From contig NZ_MTQL01000007.1 in assembly GCF_001984125.1 (NCBI RefSeq), forward strand, positions 372,001 to 436,000: a DNA stretch of 64,000 nt, in the 5' to 3' direction. Every line of letters begins with the position of its first letter. Positions within the stretch are counted from its first letter, which is position 1. The notes beneath the pieces were generated by a model. It searched no databases. It saw nothing but the letters and a program-made list of their open reading frames with translations, and was not told the origin of the DNA. The stretch is from Leifsonia sp. ALI-44-B (GTDB lineage Bacteria > Actinomycetota > Actinomycetes > Actinomycetales > Microbacteriaceae). Shown here one piece after another: positions 45,700 to 54,800 of the stretch. The position numbers and the translations under genes are program-made.

Positions 45700-46434
45700 T
45701 CACGGAATGGGGATCGGCTCCCAGCTCGCGGAGACCCGCAAATGGAAGAGCTTGTCGGCTTCGGTGGGGCGGAAGGATGTGCCCACGCCGAGTTGCAGTC
45801 CACCCGCCGCGGGAAGCGACTCGCCCACGCCGACGGGCTGTGAGTCCACGACCGGGTCGGCGTTCTCGGCGGCAGCGATCTTCGCATCCAGTTCGCCGAG
45901 GCTGTCGAGCGGCAGATCCAGCTGCTCGAGCACGTCGCGATAGCCGGCTCGACCGTCATCGGGGCCGTGCTCGATGACGGCATTGACCTGCAAGCCGAAG
46001 AGCCGACCGGCGGGAACGAGCACGTCATCGGATGTCGAGCCAGTGATCGCTTCGGCGTTGTCGGTCATATCGAAGATGACCTCGGTCGCGTCGACTTGCA
46101 CGGTCTTCCCCTCGGGCAGCAGCAGGCGCACGGGCCGGGGCCCCACCGAGGTCGAACTGTAGGCTCCCACGAAGGTCCCCACCGTGGCGCGCACATCGGT
46201 CTCGATGCCGAATGCTTCGACACTCGGTTCGACCGTCAGATCCCAGACTTCCACGCCATCCTCATATGTCATGGCGGTGGGCTCTGGCCCCGAGTGCACG
46301 ACCCCGTATTCGTTGCGCGGGAACCGGTCGGGCGACGACGTAGGCGCGCCGATCACGGGAAAGCACCCGCTGACCGCGAGCACGACCGCGGTCAGCAGCG
46401 CCGCGAGCGCGACACGGCGCCCCCGTTTGTTCAC
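45700..46434 (-). CDS. lipoprotein of unknown function
   Basis: 244 residues from GTG 46434 with GGAGGAC upstream. Signal peptide with lipobox VSGC. The remainder is largely beta, with a VDATEVIF strand and no known motif. Membrane-anchored on the outer face; function unknown. Confidence 0.7.
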   Translation of the reverse strand: MNKRGRRVALAALLTAVVLAVSGCFPVIGAPTSSPDRFPRNEYGVVHSGPEPTAMTYEDGVEVWDLTVEPSVEAFGIETDVRATVGTFVGAYSSTSVGPRPVRLLLPEGKTVQVDATEVIFDMTDNAEAITGSTSDDVLVPAGRLFGLQVNAVIEHGPDDGRAGYRDVLEQLDLPLDSLGELDAKIAAAENADPVVDSQPVGVGESLPAAGGLQLGVGTSFRPTEADKLFHLRVSASWEPIPIP

Positions 46435-46531
46435 GTCGTCCTCCCCCTGCGCCGAGAGGACGGCGGTTTCACCGGAAGCCTACCCACAACGCAGGGCGTG
46501 TCGCGCGCGCGGGCGCCCGTCGCCCCCGCCC

Positions 46532-47929
46532 TTACGCGGGGGTGATGTCCCCGAGTTTCCAACTGCGGTCGAAGTAGGGCTCGAGCGGGCCATAGAGACG
46601 GAAATAAGAGAACCAGTGCTTACCCGGGATGGTCTGCACCCAGTTCGCCTCTCCGGCGGCCGGGGCCTCGGGGCCGAAGTACAGGTCCACCGAGCCGTCC
46701 TCGTTGACGACGAGCTCGGGGTCGCGCGAGCCGCGGTCTCCGCGCTGCTGCGGGTTGTCGATCAGGCACCGGGTGGCGACGTCGTAGACCGTGGCCGACC
46801 AGAAGAGCTTCGCGGGCACGTCGGCGGGCACGTGCAGCGTATAGGCGCCGCCGTCGAGCCACTCGCCCGCGGCATCCGTGTATGACCCGAGGTAGGCCTG
46901 CCCGACGCCCGGGGTGGTGCTCTTCATGGCCTCGGAGAAGGTGACCGCCTCGTAGAACCAGGATGCACGCTCGAGCAGCTCGTCATAGCCGTTGCCCCGC
47001 TGCGCCGGGTTGTCAATCACGATGGCCTGCTCCCACCGGCGGTCGGGCCAATAGCTGCCCTGCTCGAACCGCTTCGCGAACGTGTTCGCCTGCGCCATCA
47101 GTTCACCCGCGGCGGCACCCTGCTCGAGGATGCGGCGTAGGCGCTCGTCGGGCTCGAACGGTTTGCCCTTCTCGATGCCCAACTGCTTCAGCATGGCCAG
47201 ATAGAACCGGTCGCGTTCATCGACGACCTCGGTCTGGTAGACGCCGTGCAGCACACGCCAATAGTCGAGGCCGCGGGGTTGGTCGCCCGTCCATTCGCGG
47301 CCGTCGGGCGACACGATGCGCGTGGGCGTCGGGTTTTCGCGCTCCGAGTAGGGGTAGATGCGCACGGCATCCACGAGGGCCTCGGCACGGGCGGGGTCGG
47401 GATCGAGCGTGCGAAAACCGAACATGATGTTGAAACCGGATGGCTGCAGCGTGCGATAGTCGGGGCTCAGGTCATCCGGAGCACTCTCGCCGGGAGGCAC
47501 GACCACGTACTTGCCTCCCTGGCCGCGGTCGGGGCCCATCTCGCCCATCGCGCCGATCTCGCGCTGCCAGAAGTCGGACACCCCGCCAGCTGTCGGGCCC
47601 GCCGGCAGTTCGATCACGAGCGGCCCGGTTTCGGCCAGGGCGAAGAAGTTCAGGATGTAGGGCGTCGTCGCATTCGCCGTGATGATGCCGAGACGGTCGC
47701 GGTAGGTGACATAGCGCACGAGGTCGCTGCTCGTCGCGCCGAACACGTCGTAGTGCTGGCCCTTCCACTGCGCATAGGACACGATCGGCAGCGCCCAGAG
47801 GTAAGCCTGGCACGCCATCTGGTAGTCGAGTTCGTCGAAGATGGTGGGGATGGCGGAGCGCGCGGGCAGCTCGCCATCCATTGCGACGTGGGCGAGCGGG
47901 CCGGGCAGAGCGGGCGTGCTGGATGTCAT
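46532..47929 (-). CDS. DUF1254/DUF1214 domain protein
   Basis: 465 residues without signal peptide from ATG 47929 (AAAGGCTCC upstream). N-terminal DUF1254 part (about 40-170: YQMACQAYLWALPIVSYAQW, TANATTPYILNFFAL) and C-terminal DUF1214 part (about 340-450: GAYTLHVPADVPAKLFWSAT, GKHWFSYFRLYGP). Members are found across bacteria, without assigned activity. Divergent from a membrane-protein gene. Confidence 0.85.
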   Translation of the reverse strand: MTSSTPALPGPLAHVAMDGELPARSAIPTIFDELDYQMACQAYLWALPIVSYAQWKGQHYDVFGATSSDLVRYVTYRDRLGIITANATTPYILNFFALAETGPLVIELPAGPTAGGVSDFWQREIGAMGEMGPDRGQGGKYVVVPPGESAPDDLSPDYRTLQPSGFNIMFGFRTLDPDPARAEALVDAVRIYPYSERENPTPTRIVSPDGREWTGDQPRGLDYWRVLHGVYQTEVVDERDRFYLAMLKQLGIEKGKPFEPDERLRRILEQGAAAGELMAQANTFAKRFEQGSYWPDRRWEQAIVIDNPAQRGNGYDELLERASWFYEAVTFSEAMKSTTPGVGQAYLGSYTDAAGEWLDGGAYTLHVPADVPAKLFWSATVYDVATRCLIDNPQQRGDRGSRDPELVVNEDGSVDLYFGPEAPAAGEANWVQTIPGKHWFSYFRLYGPLEPYFDRSWKLGDITPA

Positions 47930-48103
47930 GGCGGAGCCTTTCTCGGCGATCGGGCGACGGCGGAGAGGTGACGCTGCGGTGCGGAACCCCCCGGATTCCA
48001 TCTGATCCCGACCATAGGGCCGAGCCGCGCAGAAGGCCAGTGAATATTCAGGGCGGACTCCCACGGCCCCACGGCGTGTCCCGATGCGCGACATACTGAC
48101 ACC

Positions 48104-48676
48104 ATGACCGACTACCCGCAGGCACCCCTTCCGCCGCTCGTCGTCGGCTCCGACCCCGTTCGCACCGAGCGGGCCACGCGACCCTCGTTCGTTCTCACCC
48201 TGGTGGCCGCGGCGCTCGTCCCGGTTTTGGCGGTGACCGTCGCGGCTCTCATCGCGTCGTCGAGCGGCTTCGCGATGGGATTCGTGTCGGCTCTGCCGCT
48301 GCTGCTCGTGTCGTGGTTCACCCTGTTCCCGGTCGCGCAGGTGGCGTCGGTCCGCGGCGCGCGATCACGCCCGGGCACTGTTCTCACGCTCGACACGGCG
48401 GGCCTGCACAGCAGCATCGAACAGGGGGATGTCTTCCTCCCCTGGCCCGCCATCGAGCGCCTCTCGGTGCGCCGCCGCGGCAAGTACCGCATCCTCACGT
48501 TCCACCTCGCCCCCGGCGTGACCGCGCAGTCGCCCGGCATCCACTCGACGCTGCCCGCCAAGTCGTTCGCCACCCTGAGCAAACTCGGCTTCCAGCTCGG
48601 CGAGGTCGCCATCGACTGCCCGCTCGACACCGTCATCGCGGCCTCGACAGCCTTAACGGGCGGCCGCCTGCGCTAG
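48104..48676 (+). CDS. membrane protein with PH-like domain
   Basis: 190 residues. Two close membrane helices (about 28-75) are followed by a beta-rich part (TVLTLDTAGLHS, FLPWPAIERLSVRRRGKYRI) like bacterial PH domains. Function unknown. A second imperfect copy of the final 27 bases lies downstream. Confidence 0.6.
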   Translation: MTDYPQAPLPPLVVGSDPVRTERATRPSFVLTLVAAALVPVLAVTVAALIASSSGFAMGFVSALPLLLVSWFTLFPVAQVASVRGARSRPGTVLTLDTAGLHSSIEQGDVFLPWPAIERLSVRRRGKYRILTFHLAPGVTAQSPGIHSTLPAKSFATLSKLGFQLGEVAIDCPLDTVIAASTALTGGRLR

Positions 48677-48771
48677 GCGATCCCAGGCCGACAAGCGGCC
48701 GATCCACCCCGGGCAGGCAGGCGCCCTCGATCGCCCCGGTGATTGGCCGCCTGCGCCAAACGATCACAGGC
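48662..48771 (+). repeat. imperfect 27-base direct repeat
   Basis: Copies at 48662-48688 and 48745-48771 share most bases (GGCCGCCTGCGC, GATC and CAGGC are constant). The first copy spans the stop of the PH-like gene, so the second is a duplicate of its end. Confidence 0.6.
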
Positions 48772-48795
48772 TAGGCGAACATCCGGATGCGTCGG

Positions 48796-49032
48796 CTACG
48801 ACGCGGGCAGCTCGGCAAAAGCGCGCTTCACGCCGTTGTACCAGTCGAGGGACTTCTTCGGGTGGCGCCAGCGGCCCTTCATGTCCTCGCGCGCCGGAAC
48901 GTGAGCCTCGTCGCCGGCCTTGACCGCCTCCTTGAGGTGCCGATCCTGGGCCTGGATGATCTCGTCGGCGGTCTCGGCCCGGTGCTCGAGGCCGCAGGGT
49001 CCGCCTAGGTCGGTGCAGGTCATGGTTTTCAT
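48796..49032 (-). CDS. DUF1059-type small protein
   Basis: 78 residues beginning MKTMTCTDLGGPCGLEHRAE, the typical start of DUF1059 proteins with two Cys, then ADEIIQAQDRHLKEAV and a WYNGVKRAF helix. GGAG lies before the start. Located 81 bases after the sigma-factor gene on the same strand and probably part of its regulon. Function unknown. Confidence 0.8.
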   Translation of the reverse strand: MKTMTCTDLGGPCGLEHRAETADEIIQAQDRHLKEAVKAGDEAHVPAREDMKGRWRHPKKSLDWYNGVKRAFAELPAS

Positions 49033-49113
49033 CGTGTCTCCGTTCTCGCCGTCGCGTCTGCTGCGGCTCTCACCAGGTTGACGAACGGGCGACGTGGGAT
49101 GTGACCATCCGCA

Positions 49114-49977
49114 TCATTCCTCGGTCGCCCCGGGCGTGTCGCGCACGACCGGGCGTCGAACGATCGCGGCCAACACCTCGGGTTCGGCGCGGAAGACGAT
49201 GGCTGTGACCACGCCGTCGGCGACCGTGAAGTCGAAGGCGACCATCGCCTGCCCGCGGTTGAACCAGGCCGCCCCCGGGCGCCCGTCCACGAGCGCGGGT
49301 AGGGCAGCGTGCGCGCTGCCGTTGAAGAAACCGGCCACGGCCTCGGGACCTTCGATGCGCGTCGGCGTTCCCGCGGCGATCGCGGCCGCGTCGGCGCTCA
49401 CGGTCGCGCCCGGGGCGAGAAGGGCCAGAAGCCCCATCAGGTCGCTCCCCCGGGCCGCGGCCATGAACGCGTCGACGACCTGTCGGTCGGTCTCGGGGCC
49501 ACCCCGCTCGGCGTCCGCGACTTTCGCGCGCGCCCGCGAGGCGAGTTTGCGGGCCGCCGACGGCGTGCGGTCGAGGATCTCGCCGATCGCGTCGAACTCG
49601 AACCCGAACGATTCGTGCAGCACCCACGCGACCCGTTCGTTCGACGTGAGGCGGTCGACCACTACGTGCAGGGCCTGCCCCACCGACTCCCGGTGCAGGG
49701 CCGCGTCCTCCGGGCCGGGCTCGGCCGAAGCGGCGACGTCACGCACGTCGGCCGTATCGACGGGCTCGGGGATGCGCGCGCGCAATCGGTCGAGGCACAA
49801 CCGGGTCGTGACGGTCGTCAGCCAGGCAGCGGCGCTGTCGAGCTGGGCGGTGTTCTCGTGCAGGCGGATCCAGGCGAGCTGCACGACATCCTCGGCCTCG
49901 TGCGGATCGCCGAGGATGCGGCTGGCGATGTTGGTCAGCCGGCCGCGCTCGCCTTCGAAGACATCCGATGCCACCAT
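49114..49977 (-). CDS. SigJ-like ECF sigma factor with SnoaL-like tail
   Basis: 287 residues. Sigma-2 (RILGDPHEAEDVVQLAWIRL), sigma-4 (LTSNERVAWVLHESFGFEFD, then PSAARKLASRARAKV) and a SnoaL-like domain (about 165-275). It lacks the WLPEP, DGGGK and NPDKL motifs of ECF41, so belongs to a neighbouring SnoaL-tailed group. Likely self-regulated through the tail, with the DUF1059 gene downstream. Confidence 0.88.
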   Translation of the reverse strand: MVASDVFEGERGRLTNIASRILGDPHEAEDVVQLAWIRLHENTAQLDSAAAWLTTVTTRLCLDRLRARIPEPVDTADVRDVAASAEPGPEDAALHRESVGQALHVVVDRLTSNERVAWVLHESFGFEFDAIGEILDRTPSAARKLASRARAKVADAERGGPETDRQVVDAFMAAARGSDLMGLLALLAPGATVSADAAAIAAGTPTRIEGPEAVAGFFNGSAHAALPALVDGRPGAAWFNRGQAMVAFDFTVADGVVTAIVFRAEPEVLAAIVRRPVVRDTPGATEE

Positions 49978-50045
49978 GCGCTCACTCTAGGCCCGCCCGG
50001 CGTCGTTGCGCCGTGTCAGCGGGGTGCATGTGCCGTTGCGCTAGG

Positions 50046-51536
50046 TCACCGGCGCGCGCGTCCTGACGACGACCCTCGCAACAGGAACGCGCCGGCTATG
50101 ACCGCACTCGCGGCAAAGACGGCCAGGGCCGCGGAGAATGGCGCTGCGCTACCTGTTGCAGGCAGTCGGTCGTCCGCTGACGGCCGCGGCGGGATGTCGG
50201 CCCCGCCGCCCCCGGGGTCGCTCGCCGGCGGGGAGGAAGGGAGCGCGGCCGGGGCGGATGAGGTCGGAGCAGCAGTCGGGGTGGGTGCAGCCGTTGTCGT
50301 CGGCGTGGCGGTGGGCCTGGGCGTCGCGGTGGGCGTGGACGTGGGTGACGGAGCGACGGTCGGCGTGGACGTCGCCGACGGCGATGGTGTCGGCGAGGAC
50401 CCGTCATCCGCGGTGCAACTCACAAGCGACGCGAACGGGAAGCTGTGCACCTCACGCGTCACGGGGCCGGGCGGCGCCGGCGTTCCGTGCGTGAACCGCG
50501 CCGCGATCACATTGCCCTCAATGTTCTGCGTGACCTGCCAGTTGAGGTGGGCGTTGGGCGCGTAGAGCGTTCCCTCGATGCTGTCGCCGCCGGTGACGGT
50601 CACGGCGCTCGACTCAGGGAAGTTCCAGAGGATGAACGGCGCCTGATCCGAGCTGATCCCCGCCAGGTTCGGCACCGTTCCCTCGAAGCTGTCGCCGAGC
50701 ACGTTGACGAGCAGCGGGGTGGTCAGGGTGGGCTGGTTCTGAAACGAGATTTCGGTGAGCGACGCCAGGTCTGCGGCCGGGATGTTGAGCACGTTCGTCT
50801 GGCCGGGCGTCAGGGTGAGGCGCCCTCGCGTGCCGGGCGCGATCGGGGTCCCGAGAGCCGCGCCTGAATCGTCGGTCAGCGCAACGGTCGCCGCGCATTG
50901 CCCGAGCTGCGCCGTGAGGCTGCGGTATGCGTCGAAAGCCCCGGCGATGTCGATGAGTCCCGCGTCGACGGGAGCGGCGATCTGCGCGGGGCTCTCGGTC
51001 ACGGTGCCCTCGATACGAGGCACACTGCCATAGGACGCACCCGGGCTCACGATGTTGTAGTTCACGACGGCATTGTTCTGGTCGCGGTCATACGCCGAAT
51101 ACGAGGCGGTGTCGCCGATCTTCGCGTATCCACCGTTGAGGATGCGCAGGATGTTGCCGCCCGCCGTCGAGAAGTCCACGCCGCCCTCGACGTAGAGGTA
51201 GGTGGGTGCTGCATCCCCGGGCGCCGTGAACGTGTTGGGGAACCGGCCGGCCGCCGCGACGTTGTAGGTCGAGGCGAAGCTGAGGTCGCCGCCCGCGGCT
51301 ACCGTGCCCTCGGCTTCGTCGGCGTTCAGCGCGATATCCCCCTCGACGAAGACCGTGAAGCCGCTGTTGGCCGGATGACCGCTCACGGGCACGCGCACGG
51401 GATTCACGGGCCCGACAGCGACGGGTGCCGCCCACGCCGCCGGATCACCGGCCGCCAGGGCCGCCGCGGCACCGCCCCCGATGATGCTTCCCACCAAAAC
51501 GATCCCCGCAATGCGCCGTGACGCCCCCGTTGTCAT
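50046..51536 (-). CDS. choice-of-anchor-A surface protein with LPATG wall anchor
   Basis: 496 residues: signal peptide (about 1-36), a choice-of-anchor-A beta-helix/sandwich domain (about 45-350, FVEGDIALNADEAEGTVAAG, ILWNFPESSAVTVTGGDSIE, GTLYAPNAHLNW), a Pro/Thr/Ser repeat linker (about 370-450), then LPATG at 458-462, a hydrophobic segment and RGSSSGRARR. It should be linked to peptidoglycan by a housekeeping sortase encoded elsewhere. Adhesin or matrix role inferred. Divergent from the pilus operon. Confidence 0.85.
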   Translation of the reverse strand: MTTGASRRIAGIVLVGSIIGGGAAAALAAGDPAAWAAPVAVGPVNPVRVPVSGHPANSGFTVFVEGDIALNADEAEGTVAAGGDLSFASTYNVAAAGRFPNTFTAPGDAAPTYLYVEGGVDFSTAGGNILRILNGGYAKIGDTASYSAYDRDQNNAVVNYNIVSPGASYGSVPRIEGTVTESPAQIAAPVDAGLIDIAGAFDAYRSLTAQLGQCAATVALTDDSGAALGTPIAPGTRGRLTLTPGQTNVLNIPAADLASLTEISFQNQPTLTTPLLVNVLGDSFEGTVPNLAGISSDQAPFILWNFPESSAVTVTGGDSIEGTLYAPNAHLNWQVTQNIEGNVIAARFTHGTPAPPGPVTREVHSFPFASLVSCTADDGSSPTPSPSATSTPTVAPSPTSTPTATPRPTATPTTTAAPTPTAAPTSSAPAALPSSPPASDPGGGGADIPPRPSADDRLPATGSAAPFSAALAVFAASAVIAGAFLLRGSSSGRARR

Positions 51537-51897
51537 TTCTCCGGTTTATCAGCCATTTCCGGTCAGGGGAAGGCTCTTGACGGGAGGCCGCCAGCGCGTC
51601 ATATTGGCTTTCCAGCGACGCCAGCCCGCGCGTGCGTATTTCGCATTCACAGCTCGCCCGACACAGGAACGACATCCCAATCCCAGTAGTCGTGCCGAAA
51701 ACTTAAGTACTCCTCAGCATTGCTCGTGAGGATGCTTCATTTCTACTCTGTAACTCAGACAGGGGTGAAAAGAGGGTTTCACTCCACGCAGGCAGTCGGC
51801 TTTCTCGCCGAAGTGCGCATGTCCCGATCTCGTGGATCGCGTGGTGCCTCTGTAATGCGCCCCGATCTATCTGACCGTGCGATCCAGGGGGCCGCAG
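51537..51897. other. divergent intergenic region before the pilus operon
   Basis: About 360 bases. The left third looks like spacer. Two inverted repeats are visible: TCCTCA/TGAGGA (51711-51716, 51727-51732) and GTGAAA/TTTCAC (51765-51770, 51777-51782). TACTCT near 51745 could be a -10 for the pilus operon. No reading frame is convincing. Confidence 0.5.
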
Positions 51898-54800
51898 GTG
51901 GCTTTCCGACGCATGAGCGGCGTTCGTCGCGCTCCAGACAAGCGGGTCTCACGTCTGCGCCGAATCGGCACGGCCGCCGCCGCGACATCCGCCGTCGTTG
52001 CGCTGACCCTGGGCCTCATCGCCCCTGGGGCGTCGGCCGCCACCGTGTCAGCCACCGCACAGGCGCGGCCCGCAGCGCCGTCGACGACCCTCAACGCATC
52101 CGCTGACGCCACCGTCGCCCAGGCACTCGCGCCGAGCACGGCATCGCAGCAGACGGCGCTGGCGCGCGCGGCATCCACCGTTTCGCTCCTGGCCGCGGGT
52201 GTGCCCGAGGCGCCCGCGCAGCTGTGGCTCGAGGACTTCGAGGCGAGCACGCCGCCCGCGCAGCTCGGCACCTACGCCGCGAACCGCTACACGGCGGCCG
52301 CGTTCTGGCTGAACTACTCCAACTGCAACGGCGTGCTCCTCAACTACACGGTCACGTTCCCCGCCACCGGATACTGCGGAACGGCCGTCGAGGTCGTCAC
52401 ACGCAACCAGGTGCGCCGCCTGGCCGACGTCCTCGGCCAGTTCCGCCTCGGCGTCGTCGGCAGCACGAGCAACACCGCGCCCGTCAACGGTTCGACCACC
52501 GGCACCGCGGGGTCCCAGGCCAACCGCGCGCTCGTCGAGCTCACCACGCTGGGCGGCACCACGACGGCCAACCAGACGCTCATCGAATCGGTCGCGCCCG
52601 TCGGACTGTCGGCCACCGCCGAGCGCTACTACGCGGCATCCATCGACGTCGCCGAGGACTCCTGCTCCACGCGCCCGCTCGGTGCCAACAACAACTCCCG
52701 GCTGGATGTCGCACTCGTCGTCGGCGCGACGGCGACGAACCTCACCACGGCGCCCATCATCGCGTGCAACACGCCCGCCGGCCGATACACCTCCCCCGCG
52801 CTGACCGGCGGTTTCGGCTCGGAGACCGCGGTGCGCGCCGGCCGGTTCTTCACCGACACGGCCGTGCGTCTCACCCCCGCGCAAGCCGCACAGGCACGCA
52901 TCCGGGTCAGCAATGAGATCTCGGCGTCGGCCGGCAACGACTTCGCGGTCGACAACCTGCGCATCGTCGACGCGACCCCGAGCCTCGACAAGGCGTTCTC
53001 GACCGACCTGACCACCACGGGCACGCCGACCACGCTCACCTTCACCGTGACGAACACGTCCGAGCTGGCGGCCAAGAACGACTGGAACTTCACCGACACC
53101 CTGCCGCAGGGCCTCGTCGTCGCCCCCACCCCCGCGGTCGGTGGCACGTGCACCAACGTCACGGGCACGGCATTCGGCGTGCAAGCCGCGGCCGGCGCCA
53201 GCTCGATCGTCGTCACGGGCGGCGACCTCGCCACCAACGCCGCCAGCTGCACCATCACCGTGGATGTCGTCGCCACCGCCCCCGGAACGTTCACCAACGG
53301 CCCCGCCAACGTCGCGACCGTGCTGAACGCCCCCGAGGCCGCCACCCTCGTCGCCGAGGCCCCGGCCCGCATCACCATCCAGAAGAACGTCGCGGGCCGC
53401 GCCGTCGTGGGCGACCAGTTCCGCCTCGCCCTGAGCCTCGGCGCCACCGAGGTCGCCAGCGTCACCACGACGGGCGCCAACACGGGGCTGCAATCGGCCC
53501 AGATCGGGCCCATCAACGTGACGCGCGGCAGCGTCTACACGATCTCCGAATCCATCGTCTCGACGGCCACGCTTAACACCTATACGACGGGCTATCAATG
53601 CCTGCGCGGCACCACCACGATCGCCACCGGCACCTCGATCTCGGGGCCCATCACCATCCCCAACGAGGCCGGTGCCGAGATCGTCTGCACGTTCACCAAC
53701 ACGCCCCAGGCCGCATCCCTTTATTGCGACGGCACCTATTACTACGCGGTGCGCACCAACGGCTCGATCGCCCAGGTCAACGCCACGAGCTCGGCCGCGC
53801 CGACGCAGCTCTACGGAGCCGTGACGGGTGCGACCGACATCAACGCCCTGGGCGTGAACGGCGACGGCACGAGCGCCATCGCGATCGACCGCACGGGAAC
53901 GAACGCGGTCAATGCCAGCGGCGTCGTCAACTACACGATCGTCAGCGGCGCGCTGCAAGGAAACCGTACGGCGTTCACGGGCACGCAGGGGTCGTTCCTC
54001 GACCGCTCGGGCGCCGCGCTCGACGGCACCATCATCGCGGGCGCCGTCGACCCGCTGAACGGACGATTCGTCGTCGGCAAATCGGCGGTCGGGTCCGTGC
54101 GCCTGTGGGAGTACACGCCCAACGCGCTCAACAACGGCAGCCGCTTCCTCTACCTCGGGCAAGTCTCGACGGGCACGGCGGCCGGCGAGAACGGCGACAT
54201 CTCGTTCGATGCGCAGGGCAACCTGCACATCGTGCAGACGGCGGCCGACTCGAGCAACGTGGGCATGTTCAGCGTCACGCGGGAGTCGTTGCTCGCGGCA
54301 TCGGGTGGAACCATCCCCTCGAGCGCCACCACGCGCCGTGCGCTGAGTGGCACCGACACGGGCAACGCGCTGACCGCCGTGAACGGTGTGGCCTTCTCGC
54401 CCACGGGAACCGTCTACCTCGGCAACGGCACCACGGCCTACCAATTCGACCCGCTCACCTGGACCCGCGTGCCGAACAGCCCGCGCGCGACCATCGGCAC
54501 GACCGCGCCGAACACCGCCACCGACCTCGCCGCCTGCACGTCGCCGTCGACGATCTCGCTCGAGAAGAACGTGGTCGGGCGCGTGAACGCGGCCGACCAG
54601 TTCCGCATCGCCCTGTCGGCCGGGTCGCCCCTCACCGAATCGACCGTGGCCACGACGACCGGCACCGCGACCGGTGTGCAGAGCGCGCGCATCGGCCCGA
54701 CACCCGTGCAGATCAACACGTCGGTCACGATCTCCGAGACCATGGCGACGGGTTCGGTCTCGCCGCTGACCGCCTATACGTCGGTCTATGAATGCTGGGC

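Noticed and set aside
51537-51897. Riboswitch before the pilus operon
   Set aside because: Only short inverted repeats are visible and no conserved riboswitch core could be recognised by eye.
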